Source: Dermanyssus gallinae
Taxonomy: Eukaryota; Arthropoda; Arachnida; Mesostigmata; Dermanyssidae
DNA: 64,000 nt
NCBI GenBank assembly: GCA_003439945.1
Contig: QVRM01006826.1
Coordinates: 124,001-188,000, forward strand
Reading direction: 5' to 3'
Position 1 is the stretch's first letter. Each line of letters starts with the position of its first letter. Shown piece by piece: positions 48,115 through 64,000 of this stretch. The notes under the pieces were generated by a model. That model saw only the letters and a program-made list of their open reading frames with translations. It was not told where the DNA came from and did not search any database. A program made the translations under genes and the position numbers.

Positions 48115-49135
48115 GGTTGGTCAGTAACTGTTTTTTTTTAATTTTTCAAATTAATCTGAAAAATTAAAGAGTAACCGGTTACAGTAATCCAAAAATACTC
48201 TCTATTGTTAGCCACACCCTCCTTCATCTCTAGACCAGACTCTCGATTCCCATGGCCAATACATCTGCATCCTACATCTCGAAGAATGTCTCCAAGTGAG
48301 CTTTTACTGCGTCTGGTGACGTGAATTTCGCTCCCTGTAGATAGTTCTGCAGATCTACGAAAAGGTAGTAGTCCGACGGTGCGATGTCCGGTGAGTATGG
48401 TATATGCGGCAAAATTTCCCAACCAAAGCTTGCTATCTTTTTTTAACGCTCTGACAACCACATTTTAGACGCTCGTAATGGGTTAAGTTGCCTGTGGCAC
48501 GATATCGTCTAAATGCATCTATCGTCATCGCGTTCTCGTACTGGATTTATATAGAGTATCTCTTGCATAGATATGTAGCAGCAGGATAATGACAACCACG
48601 TCCAACAAATACAACCAGCACGGCCGGGGCTCGAACTAGCGATTGTTTTACTAACCGTGATTGCCATGGCAACGCCCCGTTTCGAACTGCAAAAACACGG
48701 TCAAGCTGATCACAGTAGACACCCGTGTCTATAGTTTGACCACGAGGAAGAACCTCGTGGTGAACGATGCCATGGCTATCCCACCAAACACAGAGCAAAA
48801 TCTTGCGCGAATGAGTTAGCTTCTTTGGAGCTAATGAGCTAGTCTCAAAGGCGAGTGACAATGGTCTTGTGACACACCCCGAAGTCCACGGTTAATTCAC
48901 GCGTAGTCAATCGGGGGATTTTGTTCCACAGTTTCACGCAAGCGGTCTTCCTTAAGCGTAATAGGCCTTCCAGGACGTGGTTCATCCAGAATGGTAAAGC
49001 TGCGGGAACGGAACTTAGCAAACCAATTGCAGCACAAGCCTTTAAAATGCTATTCTTGCCGAATATTCGGACAGTTTCCACAGCAGCAAGACATATTAAT
49101 ATAGCAAAAACAACGAATGACATCACTTTACAAGC
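48115..49135 (-). pseudogene. Mariner transposase relic, another lineage
   Basis: Minus-strand order: FWMNHVLEGLLRLRKTACVK and IPRLTTRELTVDFGVCHKTI (helix-turn-helix with TTREL) at 49,000-48,870; then KLTHSRKILLCVWWDSHGIV and HHEVLPRGQTIDTGVYCDQL (48,820-48,700), the block after the first Asp. Frameshifted remnants of the last Asp block (PYSPD-like, then TTTFS.ICRTIYRE) follow near 48,400-48,350, and a C-terminus near 48,200. The left end contains GGTTGGTCAGTAACTG, a mariner-like terminus; the right TIR was not found. Frames are broken many times. Confidence 0.7.
48545..48690 (-). repeat. Possible tRNA-type SINE inside the mariner relic
   Basis: The transposase match breaks after DQLDRV and resumes later, and in between the minus strand has AGTTCGAGCCCC, close to a B-box. 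An A-box is unclear. No target duplication was seen. Confidence 0.3.
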
Positions 49136-49377
49136 TCTCTAAGATTCTATCGTCTTTTGCACTCACATAGATATCTGTTTTGTAAACACAGCAAAATTCT
49201 CAGAGACGTGGTAGGCATTTGAAACACATAAAAAATCCTGTTACTTTCTATACAACCGTATATATATACATAATGCATGCTATTATTGACTACTTCAAAG
49301 CTAACTGAGGGAACGCGTTCTGTCCATGCAGAGAACGATAATAAGGTAAAGTTACGGCTTCTGATCGGCACAATCAA
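49136..49377. other. Spacer before the SINE
   Basis: No element recognised. The 15-base left target duplication of the SINE is at 49,363-49,377. Confidence 0.5.
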
Positions 49378-49554
49378 AAACTTTTTTGGGCTGACCGTCA
49401 GCCAACATTTAACGTCCACGGGACTGCTTTCGCATTGCTTCGTGAAACGGACCCCATGAATACAAATCTGCAAAAATAGGGCTCGAACCCGTGCATTTAT
49501 GTATCTCCTCCGGTCGTGAGGCGCATACGAAAGCACCACGCCACCGGGCTCGAC
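49378..49554 (-). repeat. tRNA-derived SINE, copy 2, with target duplication
   Basis: GATCGGCACAATCAA (49,363-49,377) and GATCGGCACAGTCAA (49,555-49,569) flank it with one mismatch. On the minus strand it starts GAGCCCGGTGGCGTGGTGC (A-box-like) and has GGTTCGAGCCC, a perfect B-box, then a 3' body and an A-rich end. The same family occurs at 20,103-20,285. Confidence 0.75.
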
Positions 49555-49569
49555 GATCGGCACAGTCAA

Positions 49570-50837
49570 GGACGACTTGTCTACCCAGGTTTCTATTGTG
49601 TGGTTCCAGTCTTTTATTTAATGGTAGATGTAATACTGTCATCAAACTTAATCATATAAACAATTATAGCTATAATGCTTCCATAATATATAAATCTAAC
49701 GGGGGTCAACGTTATATATATATATATATTTCTGAACATTTAATTTTTTTAAAGATGAAGAGTGCAAAGATCTTATCAACATAATTAAAGTAGTCATCCC
49801 AAACAAAAGATGCACATGACCAAGGACATATATAGTTACTTAAAACAAAACATTGTGTTTGCACTAAAGCTAGTAAATAGAGTTATAGAAACTAGTAACA
49901 TATGTATAGTACTACTAAATAGAAAAACGGAAGACCGCTTGCATTTAGGTAAAAGCCGACAGACAACCCGTTGAGTTCCTATATGTTAATAAAAACCTAT
50001 ATGTGTAGGAACTGTTATGCGATAAGCTGGTCTTTGTTACAATATCGACACCAAGCGATTGCAAAAGCCTGAGCACGCTTATGGCACAGCTTCTGGTTAT
50101 CCAACAGTCTAGTGACACAAATTTAATTTGCACTTGTTCAATGGACATTTTAATCCAGAACGGCAAGATGCACGAAAGAAAGCTCTTTTGTTACCTTAAA
50201 ACATGTCCCTTGAACTCTTGTCGGTAAACCGGCATAATACCAGCGGTCCAGGCACAATGACAAAACAAAGTAACGCATATGTATATAAACATAAATTCAG
50301 TAACAGGCATTTCATATGTTAGGTCTGTGCCCTCATGTACTAATTTCACCTAGTCAGCTAGACAAGTAACAATAGTGAATGAGCTGGCTGGTCCAAGTGC
50401 TGGTCGGTTTGCATAAGCAGATAAAACACAAATAGCTACATGCAAATGTAATGACAAATATCACCGATTGTCGCCATGTGGTGACGCAAAGAGAACAGTT
50501 ATAGATTCAAGGTAATCAACTTACACATAGAATAATATTTCAATCTATATATAATGGGCACGTGGAAAATATTTACAAGGGACGAAATGCATACGATAAG
50601 TGTCATCTACCGCACATGTCCTAAACACAAGCTGTAAAGCGTGTAACAAATCAACTGGAGTCAACAATAGAGCCACCCCTTTTTAGATATCTTTTGGATA
50701 AGCCAGCATTCACGTATGCCAATGTTTGGTCTACCATAACGGTTTCAGCTCTTCAGACACAGTTCTCAATCGTTGCACTGAACTCTTAAGACAATGTGCT
50801 CATGTTTGCACCTTTTTACATTCACACGCATAATTTT

Positions 50838-50882
<45 letters not shown>

Positions 50883-50907
50883 AACTATTTACATACGTTT
50901 AACTTTT
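49570..50907. other. AT-rich spacer downstream of SEL1L
   Basis: (TA)n tracts at about 49,713-49,729 and 50,838-50,878. No gene. The 3' UTR of SEL1L probably extends into the right part, but no AATAAA was found close to the stop. Confidence 0.5.
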
Positions 50908-51018
50908 TGTCTGAATCATGCATACGCTGCATGCATACTAGTTTGGAGCAGGAGGCGTATATATACATACATTAGTCTCTTTCTATATGAGTCATGCATA
51001 GGCTGCACACACATTAGT

Positions 51019-51036
<18 letters not shown>
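50908..51036. repeat. Two-copy tandem duplication spanning the SEL1L stop codon
   Basis: TCATGCATACGCTGCATGCA at about 50,916 and TCATGCATAGGCTGCACACA at about 50,991 begin two related units that both run to GGCGTA. The period is about 75 bases. The right unit contains the last SEL1L codons and stop; the left lies in the 3' UTR. Confidence 0.75.
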
Positions 51037-56189
<5,153 letters not shown>

Positions 56190-57050
56190 GTTGTTCGTAG
56201 AGAAATGGAACGGCCGAACAGCGAACTGTTGTGAGGTAGGTCTTCTTCTTCGTCGACCACGACCGATTGGTGTCTGTTACAACGAGCAGCGTCACGAAAC
56301 GACGACGACGCCACATACGAACCACCCAACCGACAATCACAAGGTACGGTGGCTTTCGAGTCCATTCAGCGGTGAGTGATCGGCTCTCTGGCTGTTAACC
56401 AACACGTCCTTCTTTTGCTGCTGCTGCTGCTGCGTTTGTTCGTTCGATCTGCTTGTCTGTCCGATTAACTCACATAACTCGCCTAGTGACTACTACGGAC
56501 CACTGCCAAGTCAACGCTACGCAAACCGAGTGAAACACGCAGTGAAACCGAGTTCGCGCCCTACATACCGTTGCAACAATCCATGAGCACTGTTCATCAT
56601 CATATACTGGTCGTGTTGTTGCGAAACACGTCTCCTCACTCGCAAACGACGTTTTTTGGCGCGTTTGTTACTGTAGCCGGTCTACTTGCTGTACAGGTCG
56701 AATCGACACTCGATTTGACTCGTCTAGTGACACGTTAGCTCAGTTCAGCCATCCATGGAGTGGTTGTTGGTGGTGGTGAACGGATCATCAACATCACCTC
56801 CGAACTTCTACAGAGAGCAGCGAGCGATCATCAACACTTACGCTACCAATCAGCTGGTTGGTTAGCTGCCTTAAGAGCAGAACACACAAACTCACAGCTG
56901 CCTGCGGTTGGCTGTCAGCTAGCTTGGCGCTTACACCAACCTAAACACACGCAGCAGCATCATCATACATCCACCCGCGCCACCGCCACCACATTTGCGC
57001 TCTAGCCTGTCTTTTCCCTCTCAATTTCGCTCTCTCCCTCTCCCGTCACA
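56190..57050. other. SEL1L 5' UTR and promoter region
   Basis: GC-richer and rich in CTG/CAG and CAC triplets, as at other arthropod gene starts. No TATA box is convincing. Frames at 56,134-56,379 and 56,760-57,005 have no domain. Confidence 0.4.
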
Positions 57051-57319
57051 CTGATGACCAACATTCATAGCAGACGACTGGAGCGCAATCTCGAATGCGG
57101 CCTGCCTAGAACGCGCAGCGGCCGCAAGAAACACTGGAGGCCAGGGACACACAACGTCCTAACAGTGAGCGCCATAGCAAGCCAAGCATGTACACGAAAG
57201 AAACTGCCTCTTCGAATTTGGCAGATTGACCTACACAAGAAAAAAGGCGTGCTAAATAAGAATTTTGTTCAGCATACTTTATATACAGGTTTATTTCACC
57301 AGAAATTGGTAGATGCTAC

Positions 57320-58894
57320 CTACAATTCATATCGGCTAATAACATCTTTCACTACTGCATGCATTGAAACAGCTTCTATTTCCTTGCATTGCAGTATGTG
57401 GTATCGGTCAATATTACATGTGCCACAATGTTTACATACACAATCTTCAATTTCAAAGCAATACCCTTTTAGGCATATATATTGGTGGTAGCCATGCCAG
57501 GTAAGTCTGCAGAGTACCCGTCTGTTCACTTGCATTCCCTGCTTCCAACGGTCTGTGGTGAATGCAGGACCGTCAGTGAAATTCTCTATGGCAAAGCTCA
57601 AATTACGCTTTTCTCTGTATGCGCGATATTGCTCTACGACGAGTGGGCTAAAAACGTATTTGTCCAAGATAAGATCTTCCACAAAGCTTCGCTCTTGGCA
57701 TAGTTCCATCGCCAAGGTTGTCGATGCGTTACGCGGCAGGCCGAGCATATATTTCACAAAATTTGCTTTTATTTTGTCTATCTCCTTAATGTTGTCTAAG
57801 GTTAAGTTTGGTGCAATGGCCCGAAGGCAGTAAGTTATAATCGGAGCTATTTTTATCTTAAAAAGGTTCATTCCAGTCTTAATGTCAATTTGGGTAAGAT
57901 CTCCGAGTAGCGTCATGGCCGATACTGCTTTTGCACGTTTGTTCTCTATGTGCTTTGTAAAAGATAGGCCAGGGGTCAAGATTACTCCGAGATAGCTAAA
58001 TTGACTTACTAATTCAATATTTTGGTTATTGACCCTGATGATGTGGTCAAGACTGGCGTATCGACCTCCTCGGGAAAATCGAAGAACTTTTGTCTTGGAT
58101 ATATTAATTGTCAGCTTATACTGTGCGCACCATTGGCTCATTTCATTCAGGTAAAACTGTAGATGTGGTCTTGACTTGGCCATTATGATGAGATCGTCAG
58201 CGTAGAATACATGCGGGGCTTTAGCATTTCGAAATATTTGGCTTAACCCTGTGACATAAAGGATGAATAAGAAAGGACTTGCCGTGTCGCCTTGTGCTAG
58301 CCCAATTGTCTGTTTAACTTCTTGCGCAATACAGTGAGGCCCATTTCTGATTGTGATATAGTTCGCAGTGAGAATGCTTCTCATTAGGTTAAACATTCGA
58401 CCTTTGATGCCAAAATGCTGTCGCATAATATCCAGAAGGCAGTCTCTAGGTACACTATCAAAAGCAGTTTTGAAGTCAACAAACGCTGCGTAGGTCATCT
58501 GTCCGTCGTTGGAACGTTCCCGCACGTGACGAAGGACTTCCCTGAGAGCTCGTTCAGTTGAGCGACCTTCCAAGAACCCATTCTGTTCCGTTGGTATTAG
58601 GTCTTTACATTTGCTGTATAGTCGAGTCACAATTAGTGAGGTTAATATTTTGTAGACTACGCTAGTTAATGCTATCCCGCGGTAATTCGCTGGGTCTGTG
58701 GCGTCGCCTTTGTTTTTGTAAATTGGTTGCAGGTAGCTTCGGCGCCATTGTTCGGGTATGTGCCCTTGTTCTAAGCATACATTAAACAGCGCTGTTAGCT
58801 TTGGGTCTATGTGCTCTATTCCCTGCTTAAGATGTTCGTAGTAAATATCATCAGGACCTGATGATTTTCCGTTTTTCTTCGCTAGTATAGCCAT
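57320..58894 (-). CDS. LINE-B reverse transcriptase, open frame of 524 residues
   Basis: Synthesises element cDNA at the target site in active LINEs. Motifs in order: GKSSGPDDIYYEHL (fingers), PANYRGIALTSVVYKIL, FVDFKTAFDSVPRD (palm A), IGLAQGDTASPFLF (palm B), VFYADDLIIMA (catalytic YADD), SQFSYLGVILTPGLSF, and the C-terminus with WHGYHQYIC and CKHCGTCNIDRYHILQCKE, a zinc-knuckle-like cluster. All catalytic residues are present. The upstream boundary is set by a stop between 58,894 and 58,956, and the linker before it is frameshifted, so the copy is probably not autonomous. No host function. Confidence 0.85.
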   Translation of the reverse strand: MAILAKKNGKSSGPDDIYYEHLKQGIEHIDPKLTALFNVCLEQGHIPEQWRRSYLQPIYKNKGDATDPANYRGIALTSVVYKILTSLIVTRLYSKCKDLIPTEQNGFLEGRSTERALREVLRHVRERSNDGQMTYAAFVDFKTAFDSVPRDCLLDIMRQHFGIKGRMFNLMRSILTANYITIRNGPHCIAQEVKQTIGLAQGDTASPFLFILYVTGLSQIFRNAKAPHVFYADDLIIMAKSRPHLQFYLNEMSQWCAQYKLTINISKTKVLRFSRGGRYASLDHIIRVNNQNIELVSQFSYLGVILTPGLSFTKHIENKRAKAVSAMTLLGDLTQIDIKTGMNLFKIKIAPIITYCLRAIAPNLTLDNIKEIDKIKANFVKYMLGLPRNASTTLAMELCQERSFVEDLILDKYVFSPLVVEQYRAYREKRNLSFAIENFTDGPAFTTDRWKQGMQVNRRVLCRLTWHGYHQYICLKGYCFEIEDCVCKHCGTCNIDRYHILQCKEIEAVSMHAVVKDVISRYEL

Positions 58895-58955
58895 TCGAAC
58901 CTCCCCTTCCGTAAAGTCTTCCCAGTCAGGCTCTATATGAGGTGCGTGTTCATTG

Positions 58956-59447
58956 TCAGGCAGTTGAACATCGTGGCTTAGTAGCGTTGTGAAATGCGAG
59001 ACCCATTCTTCGTCGTTTATTAGTGGGTTTGCTACAGCAGGATCTCTTCGGTAAGAGGATCCATGGTTTCTGGATGCTTTCTTTTACCTGTTGTGTGCGC
59101 TGCGCGGTCTCGTATTCATATTTCTTCCTCTGAATCATTCGTTTATACGTTTTCTTTAGATCAGCTAGGTTTGCCAGCCCTGCTAGGCTCCAATCGTTGT
59201 GGCAACAAATGTGCGTTTTGATGGTTTTGCACTCGTGATCGAACCATGGTTTGTGTCTCGTCGCAGTGTTCCTCTTATATGATGCTGCAGATTGAATGGC
59301 CCACCGAAGTGAACGCTCGTAAAAGTCTGTGTCTACTTCGGTCGCATCTGGGAGTAGATATAAGGCTTGTTCCAGCTTGCTGAGAGCATATTTTAGCTGT
59401 TGTGTTTCTTGCCAAACAATGATCATGGCCAATGTAGGGAATCGCAT
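58956..59447 (-). pseudogene. LINE-B endonuclease-RT linker
   Basis: Minus-strand frame with TATRHKPWFDHECKTIKTHI, the usual linker motif, then LKKTYKRMIQRKKYEYETAQ. The last part (SCCSKPTNKRRRMGLAFHNA) is out of frame with the RT. The first ATG is incidental because the element is truncated just upstream. Confidence 0.7.
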
Positions 59448-59615
59448 CGGCTTACAGCGAAATAGAACACAATGCTATCATTACCATGTTCGCGTCGTAC
59501 GTTATGACCTAAAACTTTGAACGTCGAGGTAGAAAGTTATCGAGAACATTTATATGCATATACAATTATACAATATACATATACAATTAAGTTTTACAGT
59601 GCTATATTTATAAAG

Positions 59616-59648
<33 letters not shown>

Positions 59649-59651
<3 letters not shown>

Positions 59652-60935
59652 GTAGTTCAATAAGTTCTTAGAATGAGCTTTTTAGAATTCGAATTTTGGC
59701 ACGCTTTCACCGCTAATAGGAACTGCAACTTTTCGACTGCTAGCACTCAATATATTATGGTGATTGGCCGTTGCGATTTCGTTTGATAGCTTTTCCCGTG
59801 CAACGTATCGGCGTGATTTTTAAAAATGGAGAAAAAAGAGTTTCGAGTGGTTATCAAGCATTTTTATTTCAAAGGTTGGAATGCGACCCAAGTAAAAATT
59901 GAGTTAGACGAGACGTACAGTGACTCTGCGCCATGTTTTGCCACTGTTTCCAACTGGATTAATGTGTTAAAAAGAGGTCGCAGGAGCACCGAGGATGAAC
60001 TACGTCCAGGAGGCCAAAAAACGGCAACTGATGTGAGAAACGTAGAGAAAGTGCGAAAAATTCTTGGCACAGATAAGCGAATGAACATTAAGGAAATAGC
60101 GGAGGCATTAGGGATTAGTTTAGGCAGTGTGCATTTTATCCTACACGAAAACTTGAAGATGAAAGAGCTTAGAGCAAAATGGCTGCCGCATTTGCTCAAC
60201 CAAGGCCAAAAAGACGCGCCTGTTTTGGCTTTACAGCGAAATTTGGCCAAGATGTCGAACAATCTGTCGGATTTTTGGTGCAGATTCATGACCGTCGATG
60301 AAAGCCGGGTTCATCACTACACTCCCGAGACCCAAGAAGCATCTTGCCAATGGTGTGCACCTGATGAAGGACCTCCGAAGAGGGTGCGGACAACGGCATT
60401 GACCGGAAAGGTGATGGCTACAGTTTTTTAAGACCAACGTAGAATAATGCTGGTCGACTACCTTGAGAGCTGTAAAACGATCACAGGAGAATATTATGCA
60501 AGACTGTTGGACTGCCGTTAGCAAGAACTCATCGTGAAACGGCCCGCTTTGCAGAAGAAGGTTGTCCCGTTTCACCAGGGCAATGCTCCTGCACACAAGT
60601 CCCGGCATGCATCGGCAAAACTGGCCCAACTGAGGTTCGAACTTATTGAACAACCCTCCTATTCTCCAGACCTGGCCCCCTCTGATTATTTCCTCTTCGG
60701 ACATTTGAAGAATAGTCTCGGTGGAAAGCGTTTTTCCAGCAATGAAGAGGTTAAGGCTGCTGTCAATGCCTATTTTCAGTCTAACGACGCGGAATTCTAC
60801 TCAAGAGGTATGAAAGCTCTGAAATCTCGGTGGGAAAAGTGTATTGAGCTTCTCGGGGAGTATGTCGAATAAGAAAAATTTAAAAACATGATTTGGAAAA
60901 TTCTCGGTTTTCATTCTAAGAACTTATTGAACTAC

Positions 60936-60938
<3 letters not shown>
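59649..60938 (+). mobile_element. Complete mariner transposon (inactive)
   Basis: 1290 bases with 28-bp perfect TIRs (59,649-59,676 and 60,911-60,938, starting CAGGTAGTTCAATAAGTTCT). TA dinucleotides flank both sides, as required by Tc1/mariner. The flanking DNA is a (TA)n tract (about 59,619-59,648 and 60,939-60,971), so it inserted into a TA microsatellite. It contains one transposase gene at 59,826-60,872. Confidence 0.95.
59826..60872 (+). pseudogene. Mariner transposase with two stops and a lost catalytic Asp
   Basis: One frame of 348 codons, the standard mariner length. The N-terminus (FRVVIKHFYFKGWNATQVKI, then IKEIAEALGISLGSVHFIL) holds two helix-turn-helix motifs. FMTVDESRVHHYTPET has the first catalytic Asp. 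FHQGNAPAHKSRH has Gly where the second Asp belongs. YSPDLAPSDYFLF has the third, with 34 residues between, the D34D spacing. Nonsense codons occur at 60,429-60,431 (TAA, where a Trp is usual) and 60,520-60,522 (TAG). The enzyme cannot work, but the intact TIRs would allow movement by another copy. Confidence 0.95.
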
Positions 60939-60974
<36 letters not shown>

Positions 60975-60977
60975 TAA

Positions 60978-61008
<31 letters not shown>

Positions 61009-64000
61009 ACAACTACATAACGTAAATATTTGTATCCACCTATCCACCAACGATGTTAATGAAATGAGACATATACACATCCAAAACGATCTGGGAGTAG
61101 TCAAGAATTTAATAATACGATAAGTGAAAAGATGGCACAACAAAAAAAATTTAATAGTATTGCAACGGTTACACAATCGATTAGCTCCAACTAAGTGTTT
61201 GGCAAATTTTCTGTCTGACTATCTCTGTAAGGCAGTTTTCGGAAAAACAATTTCTTTATGTACATTTACACTGGATTATCTAGATAATGAACAGAGACGA
61301 TCTCCACTACTTGAAAGGAAATACTGAGCTAAGACGGACAAGGAAAACCGACAGAGAACGTTACCCGTAACGTTTTTCGGATCGCTAGAGATTTGAAAAG
61401 GCTTGGCGTTTCTGGATGCTGGACTCGCGAGCATGCAGGGACGAAACGTCGTGTCCTAGAGCAAAGGCCATTTAAATGATCATAGGATGAACTCGATTGT
61501 AACGCACGAGCATCAATCATTCCCAAAATCCCTCAAAGAAAAAAAGGATTAACTCAATTATAGTACTGGCACAACGTCCAAAGGCATAAATCGAAAAAGA
61601 AAGACAAATACAACCACACAACTATGGTAACGGTAGCACTTGCCGTGGACTTTCATGTGAAATTTAGGGAGGTGGCAAAAGTAGGGCTAGGTAAAATGTA
61701 TAATTATATATTCATCATCGACCTTGACTCGCATGCATCAGGGAGTGAACTACTTGTGTTTAACCCAGGACCGCGGAATATGGTACCACAATGAAAACAT
61801 CCGGGATAGTCTGTTCTGATGTTGTATGGGACAACTCTCCGATATTGACCACCATTTAGTGCCGTCTCTCTCTCCTAGTGCTAGAAACTGGTCTATTTGA
61901 GCTTCTTCTTGAACTCTAGGTTTAACACGTTGCTATTACATGCCTCATACTTACTTGATGTGTTGGATCACGTTCGATCAACATGATACTCTTAGATGCC
62001 ATGGCTATGGCATTATTTTGTACTTTAAAAGTAAGCAGACAAGAAACGCTACTTCCTGAAACTTAAGTGATGATATTGCATATTCAATGAATATCGGTAA
62101 AACTTAATCTGTAGAATTAAGTTTTACACGATCATCTTCGCCAGCTGCCAACATCTCGAATCAGCAATTAATTTAGAAATTCTTGTGCTGACTTTTCATC
62201 GTTTTCCTGACGCTTAGGATGGCTTGCCTTCAACATTTATCTAACGCAAGTAGTCCTCGTTTTGTATGACCTAAATAAGTCGCCGTCAACAAAGAAAAAC
62301 TGTATGTCTTATCCAGACAAAAATTACTCCGCCGCTTTACTTATCATGAGAAACACCTAACACCATATTTGCACACCAAGCTAATGCAAGTATACAACAT
62401 TATTCCAAATGTATTTACTACGTACATCGACTTAAACAAGGAACTGAACCACCTGGCTTGTTGATATCAGGGAAACCACTGGATGATCCGTGCGCACATA
62501 AACCTGCGAGTCGAGCATGTGCACTAATAGCTTCTTATTCACATAAGCTGTTGATAATTACATATTGCCCCGTTTGGTCAAAAAAAAGCTCGACAGATAC
62601 ATCTTGTATAACAACGGGCATAGTTTATGCAGGGTTAATCTTTACTGTCACACGTTGTCTCCGAAACATAAGAGTGACTCAATAATAGAAACCCACGTCT
62701 ACAAAAGCTATAACTGCTCACTTATTCTTCTTAACGTTAAAAGGCTTTCCATTCAATTTCCTTGAAGATTCTCAATGACGCGGACCACTCTGTAATAAAT
62801 GTTGCATTAACCAAGCTTCTCCTTGTTCACAACAGAAACACAAACTAAGCTAGCGGTACCTTCTAACCACATTTAAGAACGCGAATTATGTCAACACCTT
62901 ACAAATTATATTTAGGAAAGAAAGACACATAGCGATATCAGCAAGCATACTTTTTGTTCTTGTCTGTTTTCAGGCCGGCGTTAGTCGCGCATATCGTGTT
63001 CATAGAGTTCAATATACACTGGCTTTCTTGCACTAACCGACTATTGGCTTACTTAGAACGAGGTTGGTCGAAGAGCGAAAATATCTCTGTGAATGTTCTT
63101 AACAACAGGAGGAGAATAACACCTCGAGAAGAAACGAGCTGGCCGGGATGTCCAGGCATGTCTCCATTAGTGCGGTCGCTATTCTCTGTAGCAGCAGCAG
63201 CTAGATGCTCGTGAATGTTGCTGCTGCTCGTGGTGGACGTGCCAATATACACAACACTCACCCACATGGGCGGCCAATACATACATAACGCTTGCACCTC
63301 CACTAAGCCTAACTGTACAACACACTGGCCATGAGTGCTAGATCCATAGAGAAAATACGAAAGGCAGCATGTAGCGACTGTGCAGCGGTATCACAAACCC
63401 GTGGGGGAGAAACAATGCTTCCAACAACATTTACAGCACACTGAACCATACAAGAAAAACTCGTCTCCATATCTTCAATGTTCAGTCTCGACCCTCGGAT
63501 AGTTTCTTTAAATTGCAACAGATTGTGACTCCTACCATAAGTCGTCTATGTTTGTGTGCGCTCAGGCTAGTTCGATTGGTTTTCTTGCCGTTGTAAAATG
63601 ATGTGAGTTAACAGGCATCGCCTCGGAATACCATTGACTTCTGCATCCAATCGTATACGAAAATCAAAATACTAAGGAAAAATGTCTAGAGGAGTCCCGT
63701 CTCATCAAAATGGTATTAGACATTTAACCACAACCGTGCTTTCTGTAAACTTCTCTTTTGAGTCCGTCGTGGTTAATAGTGCAATTGAAATAACGTTACT
63801 GTCGCTGCTTGCTGAAGTTGTCGTTGTGATTTTAATGGTTGGTTACGGTTTTTAGAGGCGCCTTTTCATTCCCGTCGTTGCAACTGTTCCTGTTTTATAA
63901 TGTGGCTATTGCTTTCGCTACGTTCGTCGCAATATCGTGAGATGAGAGAGAGTAGACGACTAATAGTAATGGTGAATGTTTCTGTGGGCAACCGCCGTCG
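60939..64000. other. AT-rich spacer, no supported gene
   Basis: (TA)n tracts at about 60,939-60,971 and 60,978-61,001. No frame beyond 90 codons and none with a recognisable domain. A small CAG/CTG cluster lies near 63,195-63,230. Confidence 0.5.

Larger units (their letters stand above)
57250..59520 (-). mobile_element. LINE-B copy 1, 5'-truncated non-LTR retrotransposon
   Basis: Minus-strand element upstream of SEL1L. It includes a linker frame (59,447-58,956, frameshifted at the end), an open RT frame (58,894-57,320), and a short 3' UTR with AATAAA at 57,290-57,295. No endonuclease domain is present. Exact ends are uncertain; TAGGTCA occurs beyond both and may be a short target duplication. 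Related to LINE-A by the C-terminal HGYH..C region. Confidence 0.75.

Overview
This is animal nuclear DNA, very probably from an arthropod (a mite or tick is my guess, not proven). The evidence is two spliced protein-coding genes with GT-AG introns whose reading phases fit across the joints, a CIDE-N gene of the Drep type, and a dense load of mariner, BEL/Pao, APE-type LINE and tRNA-SINE sequences. AT-rich spacers carry many (TA)n tracts. No rRNA, no intact tRNA gene, no CRISPR array and no prokaryotic operon were seen.

Only two host genes can be supported, both on the minus strand. The first is a Drep-2-like CIDE-N protein with coding exons at 19057-18929, 13883-13730 and 13215-12200. A tiny upstream coding exon at 23908-23894 is a plausible alternative start. 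The second is SEL1L/Hrd3, the Sel1-repeat adaptor of the HRD1 ER-associated degradation ligase, in four exons (56189-54710, 53592-53333, 52245-52029, 51243-51019). Its first exon carries one extra base at a C5 homopolymer.

The rest is mostly transposable-element sediment. Region by region: two TIR elements (1-1155); LINE-A copy 1, with 63-bp terminal inverted repeats and a 13-bp target duplication (1661-3892); unassigned spacer (3.9-12.1 kb); the CIDE-N gene with a LINE-A relic, a SINE and an RLE-element relic in its first intron (12.2-19.1 kb); a BEL/Pao relic that received a SINE and an R1-like LINE tail (19.5-23.0 kb); a trinucleotide-rich stretch (24-26.6 kb); and a Tc1-like relic (27.0-27.7 kb).

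From 28.1 to 44.4 kb lies a patchwork: an open RLE-type element (28.06-29.34), LINE-A copies 3 and 4, a 5'-truncated L2-like tail, mariner relics, an R1-like LINE, a second RLE element split by a full L2-like insertion (39.86-42.28), and a LINE-B relic. After spacer (44.4-48.1 kb) come a mariner relic and a SINE with target duplications (48.1-49.6 kb), then SEL1L (51.0-56.2 kb). Upstream of SEL1L are a LINE-B copy with an open 524-residue RT frame (57.3-59.5 kb) and a complete but dead mariner with perfect 28-bp TIRs set in a TA tract (59.65-60.94 kb). The last 3 kb is unassigned.

The most unusual structure is LINE-A copy 1, whose two outer ends are inverted copies of the same LINE 3' terminus. 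I read it as an insertion in which both target strands primed on element RNA. The RLE-type family (CCHC plus RPD...D) is also worth a database search.
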